A DNA stretch of 64,000 nt from Mesodorylaimus sp. YZB2_4 (lineage: Eukaryota; Nematoda; Enoplea; Dorylaimida; Dorylaimidae): the NCBI GenBank assembly GCA_030248295.1, contig JASANH010001287.1, forward strand, positions 31,935 through 95,934. The letters are read 5' to 3'. This document shows positions 30,572-42,936 of the stretch, piece by piece. Below the pieces are notes generated by a model. It saw only the letters and a program-made list of their open reading frames with translations. It had not been told where the DNA came from and ran no database searches. Made by a program: the position numbers and the translations under genes. Position 1 is the first letter of the stretch; every line of letters begins with the position of its first letter.

Positions 30572-32692
30572 GGTTTCCCATCACATAAGAAAAAGCAGTG
30601 TTTCACTGCAAACTCCACTGTGATTTGAAGTGCGCCTGACTGACACCTTGTACTTGCTCTTGCCCAGTTGGAAACAGCTCGTCGAGTATGATATGGATCG
30701 TTTTATCCGATGGGATATTTGTGAGAGGCTTTACTCATCGACACTGGCCATCATTGTGCTCTTTGCGACATCAGAAGAGCAGATCTCCTGCACAAAAGAA
30801 AAAACTATCCTTCACAGTAAATTCATTTATTTCCAGAGATGAGAGGATAGGGGCTAAAAGCAATGACTGCACTGTAATCAGGATGACGCAATTCAATCTT
30901 CCCCGAGAACCACTGTACAGTACATCCGACGAGTTCCGCAGGGGACATGCGCCCAGGAAACAATATTCTCAACAAAGTACATTCCTAGTCTCTTTAACGT
31001 AAGAATCATTTACACGATAAAAAAAACGCTGATATATATGTTTTACAATCAAACTTTTAAAAAATTGAATCGAATAAGCAAAAGATTTCAGCACATTTCC
31101 ACCACAAGCCTAAAAATGGCTTACTAAAAAAAGAACGTCGCCAACCCTTAAATCGAACCTCACAAAACTGAAAATTGTAATTTGTTCCTTGGCGCAAAAT
31201 AAGGCTCTGCGCAAAATATAAGAGGCGTCTGGCCAACTGGTTAGCAGTGGTCAGCGCTTAAAGCCTTAAGAATTTTTGAAGTTTTTGGGGTAAGGAATCC
31301 GTCCGTTGAGACAAAAGGGCAGACGGGGTGGCTTCCAACCCTCGCGGATAAGGCACCACTAGGACAGCCATTGTGACACGTCCTGAATTGAAGTCTTGGC
31401 GCAATCTCAAGTTGCTGTCCTAAATAGTGCCCTGATTACGTACCCGTCCTGAAATTAGGATTGCGTCATGAGCCCCTTGCTGATTGCGAGTCGTGTGCTA
31501 TTGCAGTTATCTTACTCGTACATTAAATTAAATGTGCGAACTTTTTAGCAAAAAAAACAAGCTTTTTAACTCATTAAATTTAGCAAACAACACAGCGGCT
31601 CTCATCTCTTCTGACGTTGCATATTCGACGCTTTCCTCCCGAATAGAAATTCTAGCTTTCGCACAAATACTGTGCGCGCTCGGGGGAGGGGGGGGGCGAG
31701 GGGCACCAACCCGAAGGGGAAGGAGTTGAAGGACAAAAAGGGTGGTCGGGCCCTGACGCCACCGACCACCCTACTCTGTCTAAATCTTGTAATTAGAGCA
31801 CGCAATACTGAAGAATGAGGAGCAAAGGACGAGCGGATCAAGACCTCTGACTTTACTTAGTACCGATTGATCGAGAGCTGAGCTGAATTTGTTGCCAAAT
31901 ACAGTAGACAGGGCTGGGAATGGTCGAAAAATTATTTGCGTTTCCTATTTCTGGCCCATACTCGTATAATCGACCCTTCAGATCAAAACACGCGGACAAA
32001 ACTGCCTCAACCAGTCTTAGAAAAAGGGCACGCTGCTTTAACAATCAGGTAACGTAGGCTGCTAGTTATATTCAGATTTACACCAATCCGCCAGAATCCG
32101 CCAAAAAACCCAAAATCCACTGCAAATTCCGCTAAAACAGTCGATCCGTTGTTTATCCCGCAAAAAATCCGCCAGATTCTGCGAATTCTAGCTGCATCTG
32201 GCGACGCTGCTCGAGCCCGCTCTAGCAAATCACCATTGAAAAGACTTTATTGTGCCATTGAGCGTTCTTATCTGACTTTTTGCTTTCTTTCGACTGGAGT
32301 TGGGTGAAGTACAGTAACTTGTTATGTTTTTGAGCTTGAGGACAGGCTACGAATAGTTTTTGCTTCATAACTGAGTCTGCTTTCCTCATTAGGCTTATTT
32401 AACCGCCAATAGAGCCCTGAATAAACTTTCAATTACCCCTTAGCTCGCCATTTCTAATGGAGACGTATCATTCAGACCCACACTTTTTGCTGCCGAATGG
32501 AGGTCATTATATTTCTCGGCTTATAACTACCGCCCAGTTCCTTTTTCCCACTCTCCTTGAACACCAAAACAGAAGGCGACACGTTCGAATGATCGAGTCG
32601 GAAAGCCACGAAAGTTTCTACTTACCGAGTAGAAGATCCTGTTAAAGCTTGGAATAAATGACATAAAAGAAAGATCATTTCACGTTGGAACA
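30572..32692. other. No gene seen
   Basis: Motif-free frames only. At 31232-31265 the words TCTGGCCAACTGGTTAGC resemble a Pol III A box, but no good B box follows. At 31680-31705 there is a G-rich run. At 32080-32190 ATCCGCCA-like words recur. Confidence 0.4.
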
Positions 32693-33712
32693 ATGTCGAA
32701 TTCTAGCTGTTTGCTTTTTAAATTAAAGTCCATAATTCAATTTATTGATGGCCTATCGTTCATCTCTTTTTACTTGGTGCGACCCACATGCCTAATATTT
32801 GACTTTGTTGGCCATGTCCTCTTATTTAAAACATTATTTTGGCGATGGAGCTCGAATGAAGTCTCGAAATTTCAACTATACGAAGGCGCCTCCGGAAGTG
32901 TCCTCTGTCTATCATCAGCTTTCAAACTAATTATGTTGGATTGGATGTCGGGAATAAATAGAACAAGTGGCGTAGAAGGATTCAGAAAAAATTATTACCT
33001 GCTGTGGGTGACATCCCACTTGGTCATTCCATTCAAAGATGTGGCTATAACAGCTACTTTATTTTTCTCATTTGCCACATCCTTGGATCGAGTTTGTGCG
33101 ATCGCTTTCTCAACAAAATACAAGCAGAGGAGTGAAAAATTCTAGGAAATATCAGTTGTAAGCTTGTCGTTAGGTATAAGTATTTTATTGTCATTGTACG
33201 TTTCTTTTCTGTTCAGGATAGTTTTACTCCCTGAGAGCCAATTGTATGAAAGCAGCGCAAACCCCAATCTTTAAGGAAGTAAAATTAGCCTGTTTTTATC
33301 AAATTTAAGAAATAGTATGCGGATTTTGGGGGCTGTGTGCGTGTGTGTGAGTGGATCGAACCTCGTTTATGTGTATCGACAAAGGAATAGGCGAGTTTTT
33401 ACAATGACTAGATTATCATCTGATCGCGATACAAGTATGGACAACCGAGAGAAAGAGGCCGAAAAATCATTGTTCATTCTGACTGTTTATCAAAACTGTC
33501 AAATCGTCAATCAAATAACACTTATCTCCACTCATGGTATTCTTGCTTTGAAACCAGGATTTTTATCCTGTGGGGGTTCAATTTTTTCATCGTTAAGAAA
33601 TATTTGGCTATCTGTTGTAAGCGCCTCAGATTTTTATGTCATGATGCTGGTAAGCAAGCATTTCAGACAAAAACGCAAAGCTGGAATTTTTAGAAAGCTG
33701 CTTTACCAGTAG
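32693..33712 (+). pseudogene. Serpentine receptor pseudogene 2 (full length, two in-frame stops)
   Basis: A single frame of 340 codons runs from ATG 32693 to TAG 33710-33712 with no indel, broken by TAG at 33143-33145 and TAA at about 33272-33274. Seven hydrophobic segments can be followed. TM3 ends in SLDRVCAIAFSTKYK (DRV in the DRY position) and TM7 reads VVSASDFYVMMLVSKHFRQ. Compared with the other copies, the first stop stands where copy 1 has Trp and the second where copy 3 has Gln, both single-base changes. The gene resembles invertebrate chemosensory or peptide class-A receptors; the subfamily is not decided. It appears single-exon. Recent pseudogenisation is likely because only nonsense changes are seen. 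Confidence 0.75.
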
Positions 33713-36465
33713 TGAGTTTTAGACGGTCATTGAAAAAACGAAAAACAGAAAAAACTTGCGAGAGTTTTCCATGTCTTTCTGAATATCACTGTGTCACAAT
33801 GCTGCAACGTGGAAACTAATCTAGTAACTAATCATAAGATGTGATGACAAGTGAAATTAATTCACATGTTACAAGATTGAAAGGGTAAGGAAATAGAAAG
33901 AAGACTGGTGCATACAGTAGCATTGGACTGAATTCTTACTTGCATTGCTTTTTTGTTTGTGCTTTATCGTCGTGTTACACCCAACGTGTTCTTATCAAAA
34001 AAATTCTGTGAAAGCTGCATGCGCTGGAGGTTTTTTTGCTGTGCTCGTATCTATAACTCTTGGTTCAGAGACTGGAAATGTACTTTTCACAAATATTGTG
34101 GCTTTCTAGGCACATGTTCCCGCGCTGAGCTCAATTAAATGTAATTGTTATGGGAGACTTTAAAGAAAAACATTCATCCTGATCACAGCTTCTTGTCATC
34201 CCTAGCGATTCCGCCTACTCGGGCAGATGATTTCGCGTCCATAGAAAAGACAGAGTTGGTCGTAAATATCCAGACGCAGCCTGGCGAGTAAGGGTTCAGT
34301 CAAGCCATCAAATCATATTGTTCGTCAATTTGTTTTAAACTTCATCGCATCGCACTTAAAATACGCGAAAGAAGTACAGGCAGCTACTGAAACACAACAA
34401 AACACAAGGTATCATACAATATGCATAGCCCCATTCTTGGCCTTGTCGCGCTATACGCTTGAAATCAAAAGCTAGAGCAACGAGCTGGTTTCACTGTGTC
34501 AACTCAACAAAAACCACACTAAAATAGGGTATGGCTCTTGCATTTTCTGAAGCGCATTCTACTCTTATCATGTATAAGTAGGATGCGCTACAGCGGAATT
34601 ATCAGTTTTAAACTCTCTCGCTCCTCCCATCAAACCTTCACGCCTGCCTACCTGAGCCATCCAGGCTTAACTGCTTCCTTCAGGTTTTGATTTCAAAACA
34701 TTTTTTTTTTGTTAATAGGTCAAAATCAGACTCATTATCATATCTCCCATTCATGGGCTCTACCATGCATTTTTACCCCGTCTGATCAGGCATTTGCTCG
34801 CACTCTCGAATTTAGGCTAGACCCGGTGTATCACGCATTGGAATGAATCCACGCAAAAAGGGCGCAGCAAAAAGGGCGCATACAAAAAGGGCGCAGCGAA
34901 AAAGGGCGCATCCAAAAAGGGCGCATCAGTAATTAGGGCGCATAGACAAAAGGGGACAAAAGGGGACAAATCAAGTATGCCTGCTCCCCTGCCTGGCCCC
35001 AATAAGGGGGCATGCCTGACTGTCGTCAGACAACCAGATTGTCGAATATCTGCTTCTGCCACTTTCAGAGAGAATGATTTCACTAAGGGATGAAGACTCA
35101 TTCATACTAGTAACCGATTTCTCCACGACAGAGGGTTTTTTTCAATTCTTCGTGGTCAGTCGAATTTTTGCACTTTTACCCGCTGGCTAAAAACAGCCAC
35201 AAGCAAAGAGAATTCTTAAAAAAACATGCCAATAAATCGAAGACACGTCGTGATTCGGCGACGTTGTGGTGGTAGAAAAACAATTTGATGGTATTTTATC
35301 GCTATGAAAATTGCAAGGCGAACCCAGATGATGCTGGAAATGAAGTATCAGCTTTTGAAATTTAACGAAGTCGCTATCATGAATACAGGAGTTTTCTTCG
35401 CGGTACATATGTTTTTCAAGTAAAATATTAGCTGAGACATAAATTTGACCGTCAAGCGGATAAAACTCATGCCCTTTTTTCCCTCCGTCTCTGAAGCTTT
35501 ATATACAGTACTGAACATAAATCTTCATCTGGCATCACCTCATGCGGGGCAAGTGGAGGTAAGCTAGGGACAACAGGTAACTTCCGACACATTAAGTCCC
35601 GACTGGTGGATGTGTTTCAGGTCGAAGTGGTAAGTACGACATTCTAGTGGCATGCACAGGCTTAGAGAACTCCGATTTCTTGCTGTTTCATAGTTTCGAC
35701 CATGTTTCCAAATGTATTAGTTTTCTCAAATCTGAATCCGTTTTCCAGCAATTGTGTTTCTTGCTCGGTGAGCATTCGTTCTGAAAAGCGTGGCTGGCAT
35801 GAATCCGCACACAGTTGGGAGCATGAGCCGAATATACAATACTGTATTTCAAATCTACGACAACTAGTGAAAGCTCCTAGACATCAGAGCATCCATTGCG
35901 CCGCTTAATATGTGAGTACTAGTTCGTTAAAGTCAAATGTACAGGCATATAAAATGTAAGCTCACCTGCCAATTCTACATTCTAAAACGTCAGGATGATA
36001 AGGGCACTAAGGAAACTGATCATAAAACTAAAAGCTCTGGAACTGTTAACTGAGGATTTGAATGGCAATGTGCATTTCAATGCTTTCCTAGCTGACACTT
36101 TCCGTTCATGAAGTAGCTGCACTGGCGAATGAATAAAAGCCGACCCTTCAAGTCAGGGTCGTCGGCATCAGCCGCCTTATCGATATTGTCTTTCCTCGAC
36201 ATACTGCGAAAAAGATACTCAGATGATTGGCAACTGGCTGACCATGCTGTGCGATTATTCGATAGCCGATTGGTTGTTGTGACCAGTCGATCAGACAGTT
36301 TGGGTTGCGATAACTTCGTCCATTTTTATTTTTTTGATACCCATTTTTACAATTCTGCCGCAGAACTGAATTCGCAAATAATCAGTAGCCCACGTTTTCA
36401 CTTAAACCACAGAATTAACGTAGAGCGATTGGACAGTTATTCAATCAATTTAAAACTCGGACGCT
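33713..36465. other. Intergenic, with one minisatellite
   Basis: No gene recognised. A few short exons with GT/AG borders could exist near 35.5-35.9 kb, but none carries a motif. The frame at 36129-36488 overlaps the end of receptor 3 and is probably its shadow. Confidence 0.4.
34853..34970. repeat. AAAAAGGGCGCA minisatellite
   Basis: About seven units of a 14-17-bp repeat with core AAAAAGGGCGCA[TG]C, ending in two AAAAGGGGAC units. Confidence 0.85.
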
Positions 36466-37500
36466 TCAGCTTTGAGCAGAATTACTAGAAGGTGCGGGCT
36501 TCCGCATAGCAGCCAACACCGATTGCCTGAAATGTTTGTTGACCAAAACCATGACATAGAAATCTGAAGCATTGACGATTGATAACTAAAAATTTCTTGC
36601 TGACGAGAAAATTAATCCTCCGCACGGAATATATCCTGGTATAAGAGCGAATAGACTATGGGCAACTATAAAAGTCGTTTGATTTATGATTTGGGATGTT
36701 TGATAAACAGTCAAAATGAAGAGTGATTTTTCAGCCTCTTTTCTTTTCCTGCCACTCTTTATTTCGCGTTCACTGAGAGATTTTGTCAAGGTGATAACTT
36801 GATTATTCCTTCCTCTGTACAGATGTACAAGAATCGAGCCTGCGACGCACACGCACAGGGCACCAAGGATCCAAACAGCGTTGCGCAAATTTGACAAGGC
36901 AGAGCTGAGTGGCCTGCCTTGAAACGAAGGCTCAGCACTGATTTTATACAGCTCGCCACTGGGATTCATTGATAACTTGAACAAAAAGCACACATAAAGT
37001 GACAGTGAAATACTAAGAGAGGATCGCAGGCTCAAAACTAGAATTTCACAGAATCTCTTACTCCTTTGCTTATACTTTGTTGGGAAAGCAATGGCGCAAA
37101 CTCGATCCAACGATGTGGCGAGTGGGAAGAATAATATGACAGTGATGGCCGTGTCTTCGAATGGTATGACTAAGTGGCAGGAAACCAACATCAGAATGTA
37201 AATTTTTCGGAATTCTGTCACGCCGCTAGCGCTGTTTGCTCCGGACATCCAATTCAAGAAAATTAGTTTAATAGCTGATGAGACGGAAAGTACACCCTTG
37301 GCTATGAATTCGTACAATTGAAATTTCGAGTATTTCTCCGAGCGTGATTGCCGATATAATGTTTGAATCAAGAAAAGGTGACCAACAATATCGAATATTG
37401 AACAGACAGGCTTGATCAATTAAATAGAAGCGAATGATAGATCATTGATAAAGCCAGTTATTGAGTCGGAGGCCAGAAGCGCACAAGTAAAATTCGACAT
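36466..37500 (-). pseudogene. Serpentine receptor pseudogene 3 (full length, two in-frame stops)
   Basis: One frame of 345 codons runs from ATG 37500 (MSNFTCALLASDS) to TGA 36466-36468 without indels. It is broken by TAA at 37420-37422 in TM1, where copy 2 has Tyr, and by TAG at 36586-36588 in TM7, where copy 2 has Trp. TM3 ends TSLDRVCAIAFPTKYK, the intracellular loop carries KRKEAEKSLFILTVYQ, and TM7 continues after the stop as VNASDFYVMVLVNKHFRQ. It is a paralog of copy 2, in opposite orientation about 3 kb away. Confidence 0.75.
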
Positions 37501-38600
37501 TTTAGCAAATTATCTGGACGTCCTGTCGCGTTCACCTCGCTAGAATGTTTTAATCTTCACGCTCATCACTTTTTCTTGGAACTTTTTGTACTTACACACC
37601 TTTGTAACAATGTTCTGCCCATCGATATCGCTTTTCTTATTAAAAGTAAAACTAGAGGTTCTCTGGCTAAAGATAACAAAAAAACTGTCGTCAGCACGAT
37701 ACCTTATCAACCTAATACGAGCCGACCTAATCAGACCCCATCTGACGTACATTTTGTTATTGAATTTTTGATCCGTGTTTTTTTGTGCGGGAGAGCCATT
37801 TTTCATCTTTATTCGGCCCTTGAAACCCTGATCCTCTTACGCGTTAGCTATACGTACATAGGCTTGACAAGATTCGGGGGGGGGGGGGGGGGGGGGGGAC
37901 AAGAAAATCTGAAACCTACATACTATGTGTGGGGCCGAGATAAGAACGTTCCGGATTTTTATGTCATGCGCGTGATATTACACTCACAAATTACATTTTC
38001 GACGACAAAAAGCTTCTCACAAGCCAGCTGATGGAGACATCGAATTGCCAGCTTTGAAGTACATATTTTTAAAAATTTATTTTAATAGGTGCATAATATG
38101 TTTTAATTAACGTTCGATTTCTCGGACTGTAGCGGTAATTTCTATATTTAAAAAGTTGTTTCTTACCTGAAACAGCAAGTTATAATTTGTTTGACTAAAA
38201 TTGACCCTTTTTGACCTTCAACATGCTTTATTTCCAGGTATTTTTAAACAATTTCACTCTCGCCGAAACAATCAGTTTTGTAAGTACTTTCGACAGAGCA
38301 CTTAAAAAAGGGTCGAAAAATTCGACTGTGCAGCCTGGTCGGGTCTCGCTGAAATTCTCGCTTAAACAATGTCAATATCGATTTGATATATTGTAAGTGT
38401 AGATACGGATATTCAATATCAGCTGTACAGTAAGCTGCAATAACGTTAGGGTGTACACTCAGTACACTTATAGAAAACGCTTTGTCCTGGTCACTGATCA
38501 CAAACCTATACAGCACATTTTTGGGCCAAACAAGAAATTGCCAAAGACTGCGGCTAATCCGTTAGCACGCTAAATTATCCTGCTTAGTTTTTATTCTTGT
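37501..38600. other. Intergenic with long G run
   Basis: No gene recognised. A run of about 23 G at 37877-37899 is the longest homopolymer of that kind in the window. Confidence 0.4.
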
Positions 38601-38603
38601 GAC

Positions 38604-38825
38604 ACTGAGTACAGATCTGCCAAGGACAATGCGACAGCAGATGCTGCGAGTAGATTACCGTCACCTGATACTAAAAGATCATTGGAAGGAAAAGAGATTG
38701 CCAGCGCGATTCGTCATATCAGAGGACAGAAACTTGAGGACTTGCCAGTGGATAACAAGGAGTTGTAACAAAGAACTGGCACAGATCCGATTCTGGCGGA
38801 AGTGATGAATTATATGTCAGCTAGG
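38604..38825 (+). pseudogene. Gypsy RNase H end and connection domain
   Basis: The frame TEYRSAKDNATADAASRLP is the end of a Gypsy RNase H (the N..ADA.SR motif with its Asp). After a linker, LEDLPVDNKEL is interrupted by TAA (38766-38768), then TDPILAEVMNYMSARW follows in the same frame. It lies about 120 bp upstream of the integrase fragment in the same orientation. Confidence 0.7.
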
Positions 38826-38946
38826 TGGCTTAAAAAATACGAGTACCTCTTGAACTGATATCGTGAATCAATGAAAAATGAAATGAACTATCTGTGAGTC
38901 ATGGACGAGTCGTCGTTTTTAAAGTACTGTATGTCAACTGAGGATT

Positions 38947-39642
38947 TTGAGAATGCTACATTCAGGACATTTGGGAACAATGGCTACGCGTGCGTTAGCG
39001 CAACACTATGTGTGGTGGCCTAAACTCGATATGGAAATCAAGAGATTTGTGAAATTGTGCGAATCCTGTCAGCAGACTAGGAATTGGCCTGCTGAAGTGC
39101 CATGGCATTCATGGAACGTGCCCGATGGACCATGGGAGAGGGTACATGTGGATTTTGCGGGACCAATCGATAAGAAAATGCTGTTTATTCTAATTGATGA
39201 ATTTTCGAGATGGACAGAAGTCAAAGTTATGAGAAAAGCAACGTCAGCCAAGGTTACTAACATTTCGAATGAATGGTTTTCTAGATTTGGGTCTCCATCA
39301 CACCTAGAGAGCGGCAATGGTCCGCAGTTTATAATAACGGAGTTCGCCCTATTCTGTAAGCAGTTGGGTATCACTCATATTCAAACCACTGCCTATCACC
39401 CGAAAACAAATGGATTTACAGAGCGATTTGTGCAGACTTTGAAGCATCATCTATCCGCTTATGACAAAGGACCTTTAGACCAGCGAGTACATTCCGTCGT
39501 GATGGCTTACCGTATGACACCACAAAAGACAACTGGTCAAACTCCAGCGGAAATGTTTTTGACACGAAAATCCCCTCACCGATGCCGCTCGACAGCGCGT
39601 GGCAGGAAAAGGCTACAAGGCGCCAGCAGTGAACCTGTTTGA
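38947..39642 (+). pseudogene. Gypsy integrase with damaged catalytic triad
   Basis: The 231-residue frame has the zinc-binding head (LHSGHLGTM...YVWWPK... LCESCQQTRN) and then the catalytic core. The first Asp is in VHVDFAGP and the Glu in HPKTNGFTERF, but the second Asp, normally in SDNG, is Gly: LESGNGPQF. The protein should be inactive. It ends early at TGA 39640-39642 just after AEMFLTRK, with a frame-shifted tail. Upstream sequence needs a frameshift to join the RNase H piece. Confidence 0.8.
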
Positions 39643-40386
39643 CGTTGGTATACCCGCTTGGTAGAAACAGCCTTACATATCTTTTTGAGCTTGATAAAAT
39701 TCACTTACTTGGGTTGCACGTGAAAATTCATGTAATGCCAGGGACTTCTCAGCTGTAGTAAAATTTCTTGGTAAAATTGCTAACACAGAAAAGCTTTGTT
39801 TCTGGTGCCGATTATGGGCAAAATTTTTTCGTCGGATCAATGTCAAAGTCAGGGGGAGTAAATTTACAACTCCTCGTTGGTCAATGGTCAGATCATAAAG
39901 GTTTTTTAAGGCCCTGTCAGGGTCAGGGTCAGGGTCAGGGGCCGTATCCACAATGGTCCCTTTCCGACGAAAGTGCTTTTTCGTCTCCGGGCGGTATCCA
40001 CAATTCTTTCGTTAGCCGACAGGGCACTGTGGGTCGCCGTTACGCGAAAGGGTGGTGCGCACCGCCCTTTCGCGCGCACTTTGGATACTACGAATATTTC
40101 AGTAGTTGTCTTTTGGCTTTTCCGTTGGTTGTTTTTATCCCGAATCATTCAGATAGAAAGAATCAAAACAAAGCCTTAATGAAGTAAGAAAATATTTTTG
40201 CAAACATATGATAATAATTGCTTTGATTTCTTGTGTGAAGATATTTCGTTAAAATTTCAATTTTATTAGCAGTAGCTGGCTCACGTTAGTTTTTGCTTTT
40301 ATTTTATGGTCTGATTCTTCTCTTTACTCAGTTTAGTTTTTATTTTGTTCGTTTTCCATCTGACCTCATGTTCCAGATATGTCTCG

Positions 40387-42613
40387 ATGCGTGAACTAAT
40401 GGAGGACGAAAATACCGTCGACAAAGATCATCCGCCGAAAATTCGAATATTTAAAGATCTACTCGACCCATTTTATAGATTATCGGAAAACGAGATTTAC
40501 AGGCGATTCCTTTTCGGAAAAACCATCATTCTTGAACTGACGGAGTTGTTAAAAGGTAGCTGGCGCTGCAGTTTATTTTACAGCGCTTTGTTCGTCATAC
40601 TGTACTGTTGGTAATACCAAGAAAGCTGCTGGCTTATGAACAAGTAAATTAAATAGCGTGAATAGACTTGGATTTCAAGTTATACAGTAGCTTGATCTTG
40701 CCAAAAATTATTGCTCATATTTTGTTTTTGCGATTAGATTCCCCTTTAGGCCAGACATCCTCCTTGCCAGGCCTGGCCATCTTACCATTTTCTGGGTGTG
40801 TCTAAGCACCAACAGACTGGCACTCTTGTACTCTGCAAGATCTATCAAACCGTAAATCCTGCATGAATTCATTCATGGCATTATCAGTCCGATCGATCAT
40901 CAATCAATATTGAAGTTTAATTTCTATTCGCACTTTTTTCAGAACAACTAGAGCATGGAACAAGTCGTAGCCGTGCCCTCCCAGCGCTCTATCAAGTTAT
41001 CATTGGTCTGCGCTACTTGGCAACAAACTCTTTTCAAGTGGTTATCGGTGACACGGTTGGAATTAGTCAGTCATCGGCATGCAGAGCCGTTCATCGCTGT
41101 CTGAAAACATTGATCGTCCATGTGAACCAGTTTTCAAAGTTTCTAACAGCAGCTACCGTCGACAGGATTGAGCGCGGACTTTATGATGTGGCGGAATTCC
41201 CAAATGTGGTTGGCTTAGTCGACGGAACACACGTCAGAATTTCGTCGCCAGCGGAGATTAAAGAAGCCTTTATTAATCGAAAAGGATTTTCGAGCATAAA
41301 CGTGCAAGGAATTTGTGACAGGGAAGGTGCTTTCATCCATATTTACGCTAACTGGCCAGGAAGCACCCACGACTCACGCGTTTTCAAAGAATCGAATGTG
41401 GTAAGAAAATTTCTCCGATCTGTTGAGTGCGATGAGAAGGGAGAGCTAAAAGTTTTGATCAGACCTGGGTAGCTTGTAGGAATGATCACTGTATCAAGGT
41501 GCACTCGTAGGCTTGTACGAGTTGAAGGGGGTTAAGCGATAGGCGTATTTTTGGGATCTTAGAAGGCTGGAAAATTTTAAAAAAGCCTTGGAAAATCAGG
41601 GAAAATGCGAACTTTGGAGCTATAAACAAGGAAAGCTCAGTTTGCATTTTGAGGTTTCAAATTCCGAATCACCTCACTTTTCTGCGTGTCTGTTAATCAT
41701 GCTGTATATCAGTAATCACTTAAACTTGATTCAGTGAGACAGTGTGAAAAATTAAGGAAAAATTCTTGTTTGATAAATCTTGAAAAATGATTTCCAGTCC
41801 TTGTATGAACCCTGTTTTGAGAGGCTGTCAGATTTCTATGCCCATCAAAAAATAGCATTGGTCAATAAGAAATACTTCTCTCAATATCCAACCTATGTTC
41901 AAGACATTCTTTAAAGTCTTCTATCGTCCCAAGGGAACACTTTATTTGTATCTATCTGTATGCAAATGACTAAGCCGACTGTGGAATGTTCACGAAAAAT
42001 ATGCTCGTTTATTAGAGTGCTGCATATTGCAATCAGTTTTTCGTACGAGAGTCCTCTGATATGAAACAGCAGTGATTTAAATTGACTGCACACGTAGCCT
42101 CAGTCTTACTGCCCTAATCAAGAAATGCTGCCCCGATTCCTGCATGCATGCCCTGCATGCAAGGATTTGTTAATGCTGTAATGCTATTTTTCTTTGCAGC
42201 GGCTTCTAATAGAGTCACTGCCGGATAAGAGTTAGCTTTTGGGCGACTCCGGTAACGCCTGCAACCCGTATTTGTTGACGCCATTCCTAAACGCCGATGG
42301 TCGTTATAAGCGACATTCCAACAAAGCTCATCGGAAGACGAGGGTTCTGATCGAACAAGTTTTTGGTCGGTGAAAAAGGAGGTTCGCCATTTTGCGCAGC
42401 GGAATGCGATTTCAGCAACTTACTGTTACCTCGATGGCCATTATTTGTTGTGCGATGTTACACAATCTTTCCGTCTCGAAGAATCTGCCTGATTTTGAAG
42501 ACGAAGGCGATGTTATCGATGGTGACATGATGGAAGCCTTAGTTCCAGATCAGCTAAACGGCGAAGGGTCTCGATTTCGTGAATTAATTGCCGTTCGTTT
42601 TTTCGATGATTGA
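40387..42613 (+). pseudogene. PIF/Harbinger DDE transposase, three exons, two nonsense codons
   Basis: Exons 40387-40555, 40943-41400 and 42200-42613 join in frame (borders AAAG/GTAGCT, TTTTTTCAG, AATGTG/GTAAGA, TCTTTGCAG). Exon 1 reads IRIFKDLLDPFYRLSENEIY. Exon 2 holds an HTH-like region (VGISQSSACRAVHRC) and the first catalytic Asp in VVGLVDGTHVRI, then NRKGFSSINVQGICD and STHDSRVF. Exon 3 holds LLGDSGNACNPYLLTPFLN (second Asp) and EQVFGR (Glu), then ILRSGMRF and MLHNL. It is broken by TAG just before LLGDSG and by TGA directly after VFGR, where Trp is expected. All catalytic residues are still visible, so inactivation is probably recent. Confidence 0.85.
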
Positions 42614-42717
42614 AACACATTTTATTTATTTGCGAGCATACAGTAAACATCAGGAATAACATAAAAATGAAGAAAAACTCTTAAACGAGAACACATGAAA
42701 AGGGTAAATGAATTATT

Positions 42718-42924
42718 CTAGAAAGCATCGTCATCGTCATCGATACGGCCATTGGCGCGTGACAAAGCCTGTATCTCAAATCGTAGCTTCTTGGCTGCAA
42801 GATTATAATATTCCGTTTTTGCAGCCAAATTAGCTTTTTCACTTTCCAACTTCTCAGCCTCTAATTCCAAGACTTTGCACATCAGGCTGTTTTTTTTTTC
42901 ACGAGCTGTGCCAAAAGGGACCAT
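42718..42924 (-). pseudogene. C-terminal remnant of Harbinger accessory (Myb-type) protein
   Basis: The ORF begins inside the right TIR and encodes a coiled coil (LELEAEKLESEKANLAAKTE ... KLRFEIQAL) ending in DDDDDAF. Harbinger elements normally encode a second, convergent protein with an N-terminal Myb/SANT domain and a C-terminal helix like this one. The Myb domain is missing, so the 5' part was deleted up to the TIR. Confidence 0.6.
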
Positions 42925-42936
42925 TGTGGATATGGC

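Larger units (their letters stand above)
39937..42936. mobile_element. PIF/Harbinger element with terminal inverted repeats
   Basis: The left end GGGGCCGTATCCACAATGGT and the inverted right end (ACCATTGTGGATATGGCCCC on the top strand, about 42916-42936) form TIRs; the match continues with CCCTTT. CAG stands directly outside both ends and may be a 3-bp target duplication. Inside are a three-exon DDE transposase (+) and a small coiled-coil ORF (-), the usual two-gene Harbinger layout. Confidence 0.75.

Noticed and set aside
31232-31330. tRNA or SINE at an A-box-like word
   Set aside because: No B box at the proper distance and no cloverleaf pairing.
36129-36488. 119-codon plus-strand ORF
   Set aside because: It overlaps the end of receptor pseudogene 3 on the other strand and shows no family motif.
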